A program made the position numbers and the translations under genes. Under the pieces are notes generated by a model. The model saw only the letters and a list, made by a program, of their open reading frames with translations. It had not been told where the DNA came from and did not search any database. A DNA stretch of 64,000 bases from Dactylosporangium siamense (GTDB taxonomy: Bacteria > Actinomycetota > Actinomycetes > Mycobacteriales > Micromonosporaceae), in the NCBI RefSeq assembly GCF_016862795.1, contig NZ_BONQ01000056.1, positions 1 to 64,000 of the forward strand. The letters run 5' to 3'. Each line of letters opens with the position of its first letter. Position 1 is the first letter of the stretch. Shown in pieces: positions 48,780 through 57,336 of this stretch.

Positions 48780-49546
48780 AGCTCGTCCAGCAGGTCCTCC
48801 GGCTCCGGGCCCCGTGCCTCGCGGCGGGCCAGGTAGCCGAAGCCGTAGAGGGTCAGCGCGGCGAGCAGCCACCACTGCAGCACGTAGCCGGCGTTCTGCA
48901 GGGCGTTCTGCTTCTCCGGCTTGACCGCCGTCAGGCCCGGCGCCGGCTGGTCGATGCTGACGTAGGCGTCGTAGATGGCGTAGGGCATCACTGGCGCGAT
49001 CGCCGACGGTGTGATCCGGCGGATCTCCAGGCGGCCGTTGACCTCCTTCGGCAGGCCGCCGCGGCTCTCCGCCGGCCGCAGCCGCCCGAGCACGGTCTGC
49101 TCGCCGTCCGGCGCGGCCGGCACCGTGGGCATCGCGAGCGCGCCGCCCTCGGCCGGCGCCACCCAGCCCCGGTCGACCAGCACCGCGGTGCCGTCGGCGA
49201 GGACCAGCGGGGTCAGCACCTCGAAGCCGACCCGGCCCTCCACCGTCCGCCCCCGCACGAGAATCTCGCGGGAGGCGTCGAAGCGGCCGACGACCTGCAC
49301 CCGCAACCACTCCGTGTGACCGCCGGGCGCCACGCCGACCGTGCCGGGCGCGCCGCCGGGGTGCGGCACCACGCCGGTCAGCGGCACCGGGGTGGCCGAC
49401 GTCCCCGCCGTGATCCGGGCGTTGATCGACGCTCGTTGGTGATAGCGGTCCAGCTGCCAGAAGCCCAGAAGCACCATCACCGTCGCCGCGGCGACGGTCA
49501 GCGCGGCGTAGCCGAGCCACCGAGGCGACGCGAGAAACCGGTACAC
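48761..49546 (-). CDS. SURF1-family cytochrome oxidase assembly protein
   Basis: This 261-aa protein has an N-terminal membrane segment (ALTVAAATVMVLLGFWQLDR with the typical LGFWQLDRYHQR), a periplasm-side domain (VQVVGRFDASREILVRGRTV, FEVLTPLVLADGTAVLVDRG) and a C-terminal membrane segment (LQWWLLAALTLYGFGYLARR). It helps insert heme a into cytochrome c oxidase. GTG 49546 is the first start before the membrane segment; the frame is open to 51868 across cobB only as a shadow. It is divergent from the cobB-like gene. Confidence 0.9.
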   Translation of the reverse strand: MYRFLASPRWLGYAALTVAAATVMVLLGFWQLDRYHQRASINARITAGTSATPVPLTGVVPHPGGAPGTVGVAPGGHTEWLRVQVVGRFDASREILVRGRTVEGRVGFEVLTPLVLADGTAVLVDRGWVAPAEGGALAMPTVPAAPDGEQTVLGRLRPAESRGGLPKEVNGRLEIRRITPSAIAPVMPYAIYDAYVSIDQPAPGLTAVKPEKQNALQNAGYVLQWWLLAALTLYGFGYLARREARGPEPEDLLDELHDAPA

Positions 49547-49642
49547 AACCAAGCACGGTATCCGGTGCGTTCCGGACAGTCGCTGTGGCGCCCACCCGGT
49601 ATCGTCCGGGACACACGTTTGCCCCAGCGCCAGAGGAGCATC

Positions 49643-52600
49643 ATGAGCACGATCCCGAGGCTGGTGATCAGCGCGCCATCCTCCGGTCACGGCAAGACTG
49701 CCGTCTCCGTAGGTCTGTTGTCCGCGCTGTCGGCCCGGGGTTACCGGGCCGCCGGATTCAAGATCGGCCCCGACCACGTCGACGCCGCCTACCTGGGCCT
49801 GGCCGCCGGCCGCCCGGGCCGCAACCTCGACCCGCGCATGATCGGCGCCAAGCGGATCGGCCCGCTGTTCGCCCACGGCGCCGGCTCGCTGGACATCGCC
49901 GTGGTCGAGGGCACGATGGGCCTGTTCGACGGGCTCGCCGGCCGCACCGACAGCGAGTCGACCGCCCAGATCTCGGGCCTGCTGCGCGCGCCGGTGGTCC
50001 TCGTCGTGGACGTCGGCGCCATGGGGCAGTCCGTCGCCGCGCTCGTGCACGGCTTCCGCGCCTATGACGAGCTGCTCTGGCTCGGCGGCGTCATCCTCAA
50101 CCGGGTCGCCTCCTCCCGGCACGAGCAGCTGCTCCGCGAGGCCCTCGACGACATCGGCGTGCCCGTGCTCGGCGCCCTGCGCCGCCACGCCCTCACCGAC
50201 ATCGGCGACGCCGGCGCGCCACTGCCGTCCCGGCACCACGGCGTAGCCCCCGTCGTGCACCACAACCTCGACGCGGTCCGCGCCGTCCGCCGCCTCGGCG
50301 AGGTCATCGCCGGCGCCGTCGACATCGACCGGACCATGGCCCTGGCCCGCTCCGCGCCCAGGCTCACCTCCGACCCGTGGAGCGCCGCCGAGGAGGTCGC
50401 CGCCGCGCGCACCGCCGAGCCGGCCGTGGCCCGCATCGGCCGCCGCCCCATCATCGGCGTCGCCTTCTCCTATCCGGAGACCGCCGAGCTGCTCACCGCC
50501 GCCGGCGCCGAGGTCGTCCCCTTCGACCCGCTGCGCGACGAGTTCCTCCCCGACGGCGCCGACGCCCTGGTCGTCGGCGGCGCCCTGCCCGAGTCCTATG
50601 CGGAGGAGCTGGGCTTCAACAGCCGCCTCCGCGCCGCCGTCGCCGCGCACGCCGCCGCCGGCAAACCGATCGCCGCCGAGGGCACCGGCCTCGTCTGGCT
50701 CTGCCGCGACTTCAACGGCCGCCCCATGTGCGGCGTCGTGGACGCCTCCGCCCGCGAGACTGACCTCGTCGTCCTCGGCTACCGCGAGGCCACCGCCCGC
50801 AGCTCGTCCGTCCTGCTGCCCGTCGGCGCCCAGGTCGTCGGGCACAAGATGCACCGCACCACGATCAGCCCCCGGGCCGGCCTGCAGGCTGCCTGGACCT
50901 GGGCCGGCGGCCCGGCGGAGGGCTTCGTGCACCGCGGCGTCCACGCCTCCTATCTCGGCCTGCACTGGGCCGGCACGCCGTCCATCGCGTCCCGCTTCGT
51001 GGCCGCCACCGGCGCCGCTGTCGCCCCTGCCCAGGGCCAGTGGACGACGCCCAGCGCCCACCCCTACGGCCGCCCGTCCGTCGTCCCGGCCGCCCAGGCC
51101 CCATCGGACAGCGGCTCGACGCTGCAGTTCCCGGCCGCGGCCCCGACCACCGCGGCCGGCGTTCCCGCCGCCGCCAACCTGTCGAAGACCGGCGTGCCCG
51201 GCCCGACCGTGCCCGACCCGGCACGCGGGCCGATCGACCCCGCCACTTCCGGCCCGGCTCCGGTCTCGGCTCCGGCTGCTTCCGGTCCGGCTCAGGTCTC
51301 GGCTTCGGCTGCTTCCGGTCCGGCTCCGGCTGCTTCCGGCGCGGCTCCGGCTGCTTCCGGCTCGGCTTCCGGCTTGGCCCCAGTTTCGGCTCCGGCTGCT
51401 TCCGGCTCGGTCTCGGCCCCGGTCGCTTTTGCCGCGCCTGGCGGCGTCCAGGCTGCTTTCGTTGCGCCTGGCGGCGTTCCGGCTGCCAGCCCGGTGTCGG
51501 TTCCCGGTCCGGTCTCGGCGCCCGGCGGGTTCGTCGCTTCGGCGCCGACGACCTATTCGCCGCCGGCCCCGGTCGTGGGCCCAGGCGCTGTGACGCCGGT
51601 CTCGGCCCCGTCCACATACTCGTCCCCGGCGCCGGTGTCGGCGCCGTCCAGCTATTCGTCGCCCGCACCGGGCCCGTCCAGCTACTCGTCCCCGGCGCCG
51701 GCCCCGTCCAGCTACTCGTCCCCGGCGCCGGCCCCATCCAGCTACTCGACGCCGGCGCCGGTGTCGTCCACCTACTCGTCGTCCGGGGCTTCGGCCGGTC
51801 CTGCCGGTTCGGTCTCGGCTCCGTCGGCGTACGCGGCGCCCGGCCCGGCCGCCGGCGCCCCTGCGCACGCACCAGCCGGACCCCGCCCGCCGGCCGCACC
51901 GGCGCCCGCCGGTCGCCCGCTGGCACCGACACGGTCACTCGCCGGCACGCCGGCGGAGGCGGCCGCGGGGGCCTGGACGGATCATCCGGCCGTAACCGGG
52001 TCGGGAAGCGAGGAGGCGCCGACCGCGGTCATGCAGACGACGGCGACCTCGGGCGCACCATCACCCGCAACCTCGTCCGGCGTCACCGGCGCTCAGTCCG
52101 GCGTCTGGTCCGGTGCCGCGTCCGGCGTCACCGGCGCCCCGTCTGGCGTCTCCGGCGCTCAGTCCGGCGTGTCGTCCGGCGTGTCGTCCGGCGCTCCGGC
52201 GGGCTCCACGACCGGCGCCTCGTCCGGCGTCTCGTCCGGCGTCTCCGGCGCTGCGGCGGGCTCCACGACCGGCGCCCCGTCCGGCGTCTCGTCTGGCGTC
52301 TCGTCTGGCGTCTCCGGCGCTCAGCCCGGCGTGTCGTCCGGCGCTGCGGCGGGCTCGACGACCGGTGCCGGCGGCGACGACGAGCTCGACGGGATCGCGT
52401 CGAGCCCGTTCGGCCCCACCAGTCGGGCCGGTGTCGCACTGGCGTCCGCCAGCCACGCAGCGAGCTCCGGCACCCAGCCGACGGGTTCGGGCACTGCGGT
52501 GGCGCCCGGGGTTGGGCCGTCCACCGCGGCTGTTGAGGCGAGCGTTAGGGTGCCTTCCACCCCGAACCCGCCCGCGCCGGCCTCCGGACTGCCATCGTCT

Positions 52601-53320
52601 GGGGTTGTGCCGACGACCGTCTCCGCTCCGCCCGTGTCCACCCAGTCCACGACCTCGCCGCCCACCGCCACGCGACCGCTGAGCGGCCGGGCCAGTGCCG
52701 CGAGCTCCGGCAGTGCCGCCTCTCCCGTGTCCGGAGCCGCCGTGATTGGCTCCGAGGCCGTCGGTGGGTCCACCGGCGGGGCCGATCCCGGGTCAGGGAC
52801 CGGTGCCTCGGGGTACCGGCCTGCGGAGGGCTCCGCGGCGCCGTCGGCGACATCGTCCGCCGTGCCGGTGTCGACGCCGCCGCTGAGCGGGCAGAGCGGG
52901 CACCAGTGGTCGAGCGCGCCGGCGACATCGTCCGCGGTGCCGGTCTCGTCCGCCCCGATGCCGACCGTCGCGGCGCCCGTGTCGGCGGCGCCGGCCGGGA
53001 TGACGGTGATTCCCGCCGCCGGGTCCGACCTGGTCGCGTCCGATGAGGCGCCGACCGCGTACCTGCAGCTTCCGGCCCAGGGGCACGACCCGCTCGGCGC
53101 CGCCGACCACAGCCCCGTCTCGGCACCGCCGGACTCCGGCACCGCGGCGCGTGGCGGCATGACCGGCGGGCCGGCGCGGGCCGCTGCGTCCGGGGAGCCG
53201 AGGCCCGGGCATTCGAGGTCCGGGGAGGGCGCGACCGGTGAGGCGGGGCGTGCCGGGGACGCCGGGGACGGGCCGCCGACGTCGGGGCCGCCCGCCGGCG
53301 GGGCGACGGAGGCCGCCTAG
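49643..53320 (+). CDS. cobB: CobB/CbiA-like cobyrinate diamide synthase lacking the glutaminase Cys, with long low-complexity tail
   Basis: This 1225-aa protein has two parts. Residues 1-460 match cobyrinate/hydrogenobyrinate a,c-diamide synthase: P-loop SAPSSGHGKTAVSVGLLSAL, FKIGPDHVDAAYLGLAAGRP, EGTMGLFDGLAGR, then a class I amidotransferase-like domain (GGALPESYAEELGFNSRL and VGHKMHRTTISPRAG). The usual catalytic Cys (AECxGL) is Gly here (AAEGTGLVWL, Gly347), so glutamine hydrolysis should be lost. Residues 460-1225 are an Ala/Ser/Pro/Gly/Thr tail with repeats (YSSPAPAPSS and SGVSSGVSGA types) that is not part of the family. ATG 49643 has AGAGGAG upstream. Cobalamin genes follow at 56-59 kb. 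Confidence 0.85.
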   Translation: MSTIPRLVISAPSSGHGKTAVSVGLLSALSARGYRAAGFKIGPDHVDAAYLGLAAGRPGRNLDPRMIGAKRIGPLFAHGAGSLDIAVVEGTMGLFDGLAGRTDSESTAQISGLLRAPVVLVVDVGAMGQSVAALVHGFRAYDELLWLGGVILNRVASSRHEQLLREALDDIGVPVLGALRRHALTDIGDAGAPLPSRHHGVAPVVHHNLDAVRAVRRLGEVIAGAVDIDRTMALARSAPRLTSDPWSAAEEVAAARTAEPAVARIGRRPIIGVAFSYPETAELLTAAGAEVVPFDPLRDEFLPDGADALVVGGALPESYAEELGFNSRLRAAVAAHAAAGKPIAAEGTGLVWLCRDFNGRPMCGVVDASARETDLVVLGYREATARSSSVLLPVGAQVVGHKMHRTTISPRAGLQAAWTWAGGPAEGFVHRGVHASYLGLHWAGTPSIASRFVAATGAAVAPAQGQWTTPSAHPYGRPSVVPAAQAPSDSGSTLQFPAAAPTTAAGVPAAANLSKTGVPGPTVPDPARGPIDPATSGPAPVSAPAASGPAQVSASAASGPAPAASGAAPAASGSASGLAPVSAPAASGSVSAPVAFAAPGGVQAAFVAPGGVPAASPVSVPGPVSAPGGFVASAPTTYSPPAPVVGPGAVTPVSAPSTYSSPAPVSAPSSYSSPAPGPSSYSSPAPAPSSYSSPAPAPSSYSTPAPVSSTYSSSGASAGPAGSVSAPSAYAAPGPAAGAPAHAPAGPRPPAAPAPAGRPLAPTRSLAGTPAEAAAGAWTDHPAVTGSGSEEAPTAVMQTTATSGAPSPATSSGVTGAQSGVWSGAASGVTGAPSGVSGAQSGVSSGVSSGAPAGSTTGASSGVSSGVSGAAAGSTTGAPSGVSSGVSSGVSGAQPGVSSGAAAGSTTGAGGDDELDGIASSPFGPTSRAGVALASASHAASSGTQPTGSGTAVAPGVGPSTAAVEASVRVPSTPNPPAPASGLPSSGVVPTTVSAPPVSTQSTTSPPTATRPLSGRASAASSGSAASPVSGAAVIGSEAVGGSTGGADPGSGTGASGYRPAEGSAAPSATSSAVPVSTPPLSGQSGHQWSSAPATSSAVPVSSAPMPTVAAPVSAAPAGMTVIPAAGSDLVASDEAPTAYLQLPAQGHDPLGAADHSPVSAPPDSGTAARGGMTGGPARAAASGEPRPGHSRSGEGATGEAGRAGDAGDGPPTSGPPAGGATEAA
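51250..52365 (+). repeat. Low-complexity repeat tracts in the CobB-like tail
   Basis: Clusters of degenerate repeats encode ASGPAP (51250-51410), YSSPAPAPSS (51600-51780) and SGVSSGVSGA (52075-52365) units. The reading frame stays open throughout. Composition is nearly all G/C at codon positions 1 and 2, with Ala, Ser, Pro, Gly and Thr. Confidence 0.7.
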
Positions 53321-53895
53321 TGTCGACCTGGTCGGTGGCGTTGCGCCGCTTCCCGTCGCTGTCGGTCCAGACGCCCAGGTTGTCGGTGCGGCCGTTGTGC
53401 GCCGACGACGACAAGCGGGTCGGTGAGATCTTCGCGGACCGTCTCGTGCGGCGGTGGCTGCCGATCGCGCAGGACGACAACAGCGAGTTCGACGGCTATT
53501 CGTGGTGCACGGAGCTGGCCGTGGAGCGCCGCGACAGCGGCGCCGGCGACCACTACGGCATCGTGCGACGCGAGGACGAGCGGCTCGTCGGCTGCCTCTG
53601 GACGAAGAACACCGACTGGCTGAACCGGTCGACGGAGATCGCATACGCGGTGGCCGCCGACGCCCGCGGCTACGGTGTCGCCCCCGAGGCGGTCGACGTC
53701 CTGGCGCTGTCGCTGCTGCTGGAGCACCGGTTCCAGCGGATCGAGCTGCGGGTCGCACCCGGCAACGTGGCGTCCCGGCGGGTGGCGGAGAAGGCCGGGT
53801 TCACGTATGAGGGCCTGATGCGCAACGCCGGGTCCCTGCACAGTGGCCGGGTCGACCTGGAGAGCTGGTCGCTGGTCCCCGCCGATATCCGCTGA
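53320..53895 (+). CDS. GNAT N-acetyltransferase (RimJ/RimL type)
   Basis: This 191-aa protein has the RimJ/L pattern: TPRLSVRPLCADDDKRVGEI, GIVRREDERLVGCLWTKN, EIAYAVAADARGYGVAPEAV, LEHRFQRIELRVAPGNVASR and VAEKAGFTYEGLMRNAG. It transfers acetyl from acetyl-CoA to an N-terminal amine of a protein or small molecule. GTG 53320 overlaps the last base of the cobB-like stop (TAGTG), so the two are translationally coupled. Confidence 0.88.
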   Translation: MSTWSVALRRFPSLSVQTPRLSVRPLCADDDKRVGEIFADRLVRRWLPIAQDDNSEFDGYSWCTELAVERRDSGAGDHYGIVRREDERLVGCLWTKNTDWLNRSTEIAYAVAADARGYGVAPEAVDVLALSLLLEHRFQRIELRVAPGNVASRRVAEKAGFTYEGLMRNAGSLHSGRVDLESWSLVPADIR

Positions 53896-54001
53896 CCGCA
53901 CCTGCCCCGCAGGTCGAGGTCACGGGCCGCACCGGAGCTTCGCCGCCGACGTGAAGCCGGCCTGCACAAGTGCCACGTGCGCCGGGCGATCCTGCCGCAA
54001 C

Positions 54002-54040
54002 CCGGAGGATCCCCGGGCCTCTGACCGGGGGATCCTTCGG
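54002..54040. terminator. Bidirectional terminator between the GNAT and PBP genes
   Basis: An imperfect stem of about 14 bp (54002-54016 with 54025-54040, one mismatch and one bulge) lies between convergent genes. Confidence 0.55.
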
Positions 54041-54106
54041 CCGGAGGACCGGCTGCGGGACGAGTTCGGCCGATCTGGCCGTGGCCCGGTGGTGAGGGTG
54101 TCGGGG

Positions 54107-56287
54107 TCAGCGGCGGGGTTTGAAGGCTCGAGGCTTCGCGTTCGCGCCGTAGGCGATCGTCGTGCTCGGTGGGGTGAACTGGCGCACGGCGGTGCCGGTC
54201 AGAGCGTCGCGGAGGGTCTCGGCGACCGTCTCGCGGGGTTTGCCGGCGTTGGCCGAGCCGACCCGGTGCAGCGGGTTGTCGGGGTCGGCGATGAAACCGG
54301 CGATCGTCAGGCCGGGCGTCATGCCGACGAACCAGGCGGCCCGGTTGTCGTCGGTCGTCCCGGACTTTCCGGCGACGGGGCGGCGGACGGTGGGGTACAC
54401 CTTCGACGCGGTGCCCCAGCCGCCGCAGTCGCCGGTGGCGGCCTTGAAGCCGGTGACGCATCGGGCCGCGTCGACCGCGCCCCGGGCCACGTCGGGGGAG
54501 AGGACGCGGGCGCAGCGCGGGGCGGCTACCGGCACACCTGCCGCATCCGTTGCCTCGGTGCCGTCGACCTGTCTGATCGAGGTGACGGGGATGGGTTCGC
54601 AGTGGATGCCGTCGGCGGCGACGGTGGCGAAGGCGCCCGCCATCTCCAGGGGGGTGGTGTCGGCCACGCCCAGGGTGAAGGCGCCCCACGTCTTCGCCTT
54701 CGCCGGGGAGGCCTGCAGCCGGTCGATGCCGGTGCGCCAGTGCAGGCCCAGGCGCTCCGCCATGCGGACCGCGGACTCGGCGCCGACGCGCTGTTCGAGC
54801 TGGACGAAGAAGGTGTTGACGGACTTGCCGAAGCCGGACCACATGGTCTGGCGGCCGGTCATGGAGTTGGAGGCGTTGGAGGGGCACCAGCTGTCGACGC
54901 CGCAGCGGGCCGGGCTGTCGCGGCCGGTCTTGTACTTCGACACGAAGGTCTTCGGGGAGTCGATCGCGGTCGACAGGGGCATGCCCTGTTCGAGGGCGGC
55001 GAGCAGCGTGAACATCTTGAAGGTGGAGCCGGCCTGGTAGCCGGCCATGTCGCCGCCGCCCAGCAGCGGGTTGACCGTGTTGGGGTAGTTGCCGCGGAGG
55101 CGTTTGCGCTGGCGGGGGTCGGAGTGCGGGCCGTTGCTGGCGCGGTCGAGGGAGTAGGTGCGGTTCACGGCCATGGCGCGGATGAGGCCGGTGCCGGGTT
55201 CGACGGCGACCTGGCCCAGGGCGTACGCGCTGCGGGTCTTCTCCCGCTTCAGCACCTGCGCCTGCGCGACGGCCTGGATGCGCGGGTCGAGCGAGGTGAC
55301 CACGGTGTAGCCGCCGCGGCGCAGCTTGTCCAGGCGCTCGTCGGAGGTGGCGCCGAGCCCGGGCTGGTTGCTCCACCAGGACCGGAACATCGCGCAGAAG
55401 AAGCCCCAGCCGGGCTGGGTGGCGAGGCAGTCGTTCGGCGGTTCGCTGAGTTTCAGCGCGATCGGGGTGGCCCGCGCGGCCGAGGCCGCCGCGGCGTCGA
55501 GGTAGCCGAGGTCGGCCATCCTGTCTATGACGTAGTCACGGCGGACGGTGGCGGCCGAGGCACCGGCGGCGGGGTCGTACGAGGACGGCGCCTGGACCAG
55601 GCCGGCCAGCAGGGCCGCCTCGGGGACGGTGAGGTCGGCGGGGCGCTTCGAGAAGTACACCTCGGCGGCGGCGAGGACGCCGTAGGCGCGGTGCCCGAAG
55701 TAGGCGACGTTGAGGTACCGCTCCAGGATCTCGGTCTTGCTCATGTGCTTTTCGAGCTCGATCGCGAGCTTCATCTCACGCAGTTTGCGGGCGCCGGTCT
55801 GCTCCGTCGCCTCGGAGACCTCGGCCGGGGTGTCGGCGCTGTCGCGCAGGACGTTGCGCACGTACTGCATGGTGAGCGTCGAGGCGCCCTGCGAGACGGC
55901 GCCGGCCTTCTGGTTGGCGACGAACGCGCGGGCGACGCCCTTGAAGTCGACGCCGTGGTGCTCCCAGAAGCGGGCGTCCTCGGCGGCGACGATGGCCTTC
56001 TGGATGTTGGGCGAGATCGTCTTGAGGGTGGTGTACGTGCGGTACTCCTCGTAGAACTGCGCGAGCAACGTCGTGCCGTCGGCGGCGTAGACGTGGCTGG
56101 TCTGCGCGGGCAGCGAGGAGCGCAGCGCGCCGACCGGGGTGGCGAGGGCGTCGGTGCCGCGCTTCACGCCGGCGCCGGTGAGGGCGACCATCGGATAGAT
56201 GAGCGCGGCGATCACGAGCCCGACGATGAGCCCGGTCCGGACGAGGGCCACGAATCCGCCGGCCACCCGGAGCGTGCGCGCGATCAC
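54107..56287 (-). CDS. Class A penicillin-binding protein (transglycosylase/transpeptidase)
   Basis: This 726-aa protein has one membrane segment (about 12-38), a GT51 domain (about 60-245: VAAEDARFWEHHGVDFKGVA, GASTLTMQYVRNVLRDS, KTEILERYLNVAYFG) and a transpeptidase domain with active-site Ser in AGSTFKMFTLLAALE, SVN in FGKSVNTFFVQLE and KSG in RPVAGKSGTTDDNR. It polymerises and crosslinks peptidoglycan outside the membrane. A possible -10 TAGCTT ends about 8 bases before GTG 56287, suggesting a short leader. It is divergent from the cobC-like gene with a 47-bp gap. Confidence 0.94.
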   Translation of the reverse strand: MIARTLRVAGGFVALVRTGLIVGLVIAALIYPMVALTGAGVKRGTDALATPVGALRSSLPAQTSHVYAADGTTLLAQFYEEYRTYTTLKTISPNIQKAIVAAEDARFWEHHGVDFKGVARAFVANQKAGAVSQGASTLTMQYVRNVLRDSADTPAEVSEATEQTGARKLREMKLAIELEKHMSKTEILERYLNVAYFGHRAYGVLAAAEVYFSKRPADLTVPEAALLAGLVQAPSSYDPAAGASAATVRRDYVIDRMADLGYLDAAAASAARATPIALKLSEPPNDCLATQPGWGFFCAMFRSWWSNQPGLGATSDERLDKLRRGGYTVVTSLDPRIQAVAQAQVLKREKTRSAYALGQVAVEPGTGLIRAMAVNRTYSLDRASNGPHSDPRQRKRLRGNYPNTVNPLLGGGDMAGYQAGSTFKMFTLLAALEQGMPLSTAIDSPKTFVSKYKTGRDSPARCGVDSWCPSNASNSMTGRQTMWSGFGKSVNTFFVQLEQRVGAESAVRMAERLGLHWRTGIDRLQASPAKAKTWGAFTLGVADTTPLEMAGAFATVAADGIHCEPIPVTSIRQVDGTEATDAAGVPVAAPRCARVLSPDVARGAVDAARCVTGFKAATGDCGGWGTASKVYPTVRRPVAGKSGTTDDNRAAWFVGMTPGLTIAGFIADPDNPLHRVGSANAGKPRETVAETLRDALTGTAVRQFTPPSTTIAYGANAKPRAFKPRR

Positions 56288-56334
56288 ATCTCCAAGCTAG
56301 GACAAATCGCCTCGCTGTACGCGACGATCGCCTG

Positions 56335-57336
56335 ATGCTGCGGTTCCATGGTGATGCCGAGGTCGCGCCGGGTCTGGTCGACCTGGCGGTCAACGTGCGA
56401 CAGGAGACGCCGCCGTCGTGGCTCACGGGCCCGATCGCGGCGTCGCTGGCGCACCTCGCGCGGTATCCGGATCCGGTGGAGGCGACGGCGGCGATCGCGG
56501 CGCGGCACGGGCGGCCGGCTGACGAGGTGCTGCTGACCGCGGGGGCCGCACAGGCGTTCACGCTGCTGGCGCAGGCGCTGCGGCCCGCGCACGCGGTGGT
56601 GGTGCATCCGCAGTTCACCGAGCCGGAGAGCGCGCTGCTGACCGCGGGCCACGCGGTGGACCGGCTGATCCTCGACGCCGAGGACGGATTTACACTGAAA
56701 AATCCGCCGGAATCGGCGGATCTCGTCATCGTCGGAAATCCCACCAATCCAACGTCATGTCTGCATAAATCAGCGCAAATCGCGAGCTGGGTCAGGGCAG
56801 GGCGGACGGTCGTCGTCGACGAAGCGTTCGCGGACACCGTCCCCGGGGAGCCCGAAACGCTCACCGGCAACCGCGACGTCGTCGTCATCCGGAGCCTGAC
56901 GAAGACCTGGGGCCTCGCCGGGCTGCGCATCGGCTACGTCCTGGGCCCCCGCGACCTGATCGCCGAACTGGCCCGCCACGCACCCCTGTGGAGCGTCTCG
57001 ACGCCCGCCCTGGCCGCCGCCCTCGCGTGCGCGTCGCCGCGCGCCGTGCAGACCGAGCGGGCCATCGCGGAGCGGCTCACCGCCGACCGGGACCACCTCG
57101 TCGCCGCGCTGCGCCGGGAAGGCGTGGCGGTCGCCGGTGTGCCCCGCAGCTCGTTCGTGCTGATCAGGGTCGCCGATGGCACGCGGGTCCGGGAGGCGCT
57201 GCGGGCCCACGGCTTCGCGGTGCGACGTGGCGAAACGTTCCCGGGACTGGGCCAGGACTGGTTACGTATTGCGGTGCGGGACACTGCCACGAGTGACGCG
57301 TTCGTCGCGGTGTTGTCGAAGGTACTGGGAGGGTGA
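56335..57336 (+). CDS. cobC: CobC-like PLP aminotransferase/decarboxylase (cobalamin side chain)
   Basis: This 333-aa fold type I PLP enzyme resembles CobC/CobD and HisC: LTAGAAQAFTLLAQALRPAH, VIVGNPTNPTS, VVVDEAFADTVPGEP and the PLP Lys in VIRSLTKTWGLAGLRIGYV. CobD-type enzymes decarboxylate threonine phosphate to aminopropanol phosphate for the nucleotide loop of cobalamin. Coupling by GTGA overlap to cobT supports that over a histidinol role. ATG 56335 starts the frame. Confidence 0.87.
   Translation: MLRFHGDAEVAPGLVDLAVNVRQETPPSWLTGPIAASLAHLARYPDPVEATAAIAARHGRPADEVLLTAGAAQAFTLLAQALRPAHAVVVHPQFTEPESALLTAGHAVDRLILDAEDGFTLKNPPESADLVIVGNPTNPTSCLHKSAQIASWVRAGRTVVVDEAFADTVPGEPETLTGNRDVVVIRSLTKTWGLAGLRIGYVLGPRDLIAELARHAPLWSVSTPALAAALACASPRAVQTERAIAERLTADRDHLVAALRREGVAVAGVPRSSFVLIRVADGTRVREALRAHGFAVRRGETFPGLGQDWLRIAVRDTATSDAFVAVLSKVLGG

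Noticed and set aside
48377-49642. 1.3 kb of open plus-strand frame before the cobB-like start, opposite SURF1
   Set aside because: It overlaps the ligase and SURF1 genes, has Arg/Pro/Gly-rich shadow composition, and the family homology starts at ATG 49643.
49547-49642. Cobalamin riboswitch before the cobB-like gene
   Set aside because: The B12-box consensus is not present in the 96-bp spacer.
49547-51868. Long minus-strand open frame across the cobB-like gene joined to SURF1
   Set aside because: The extension is the mirror of a GC-rich coding strand with no domain; SURF1 starts at GTG 49546 before its membrane segment.
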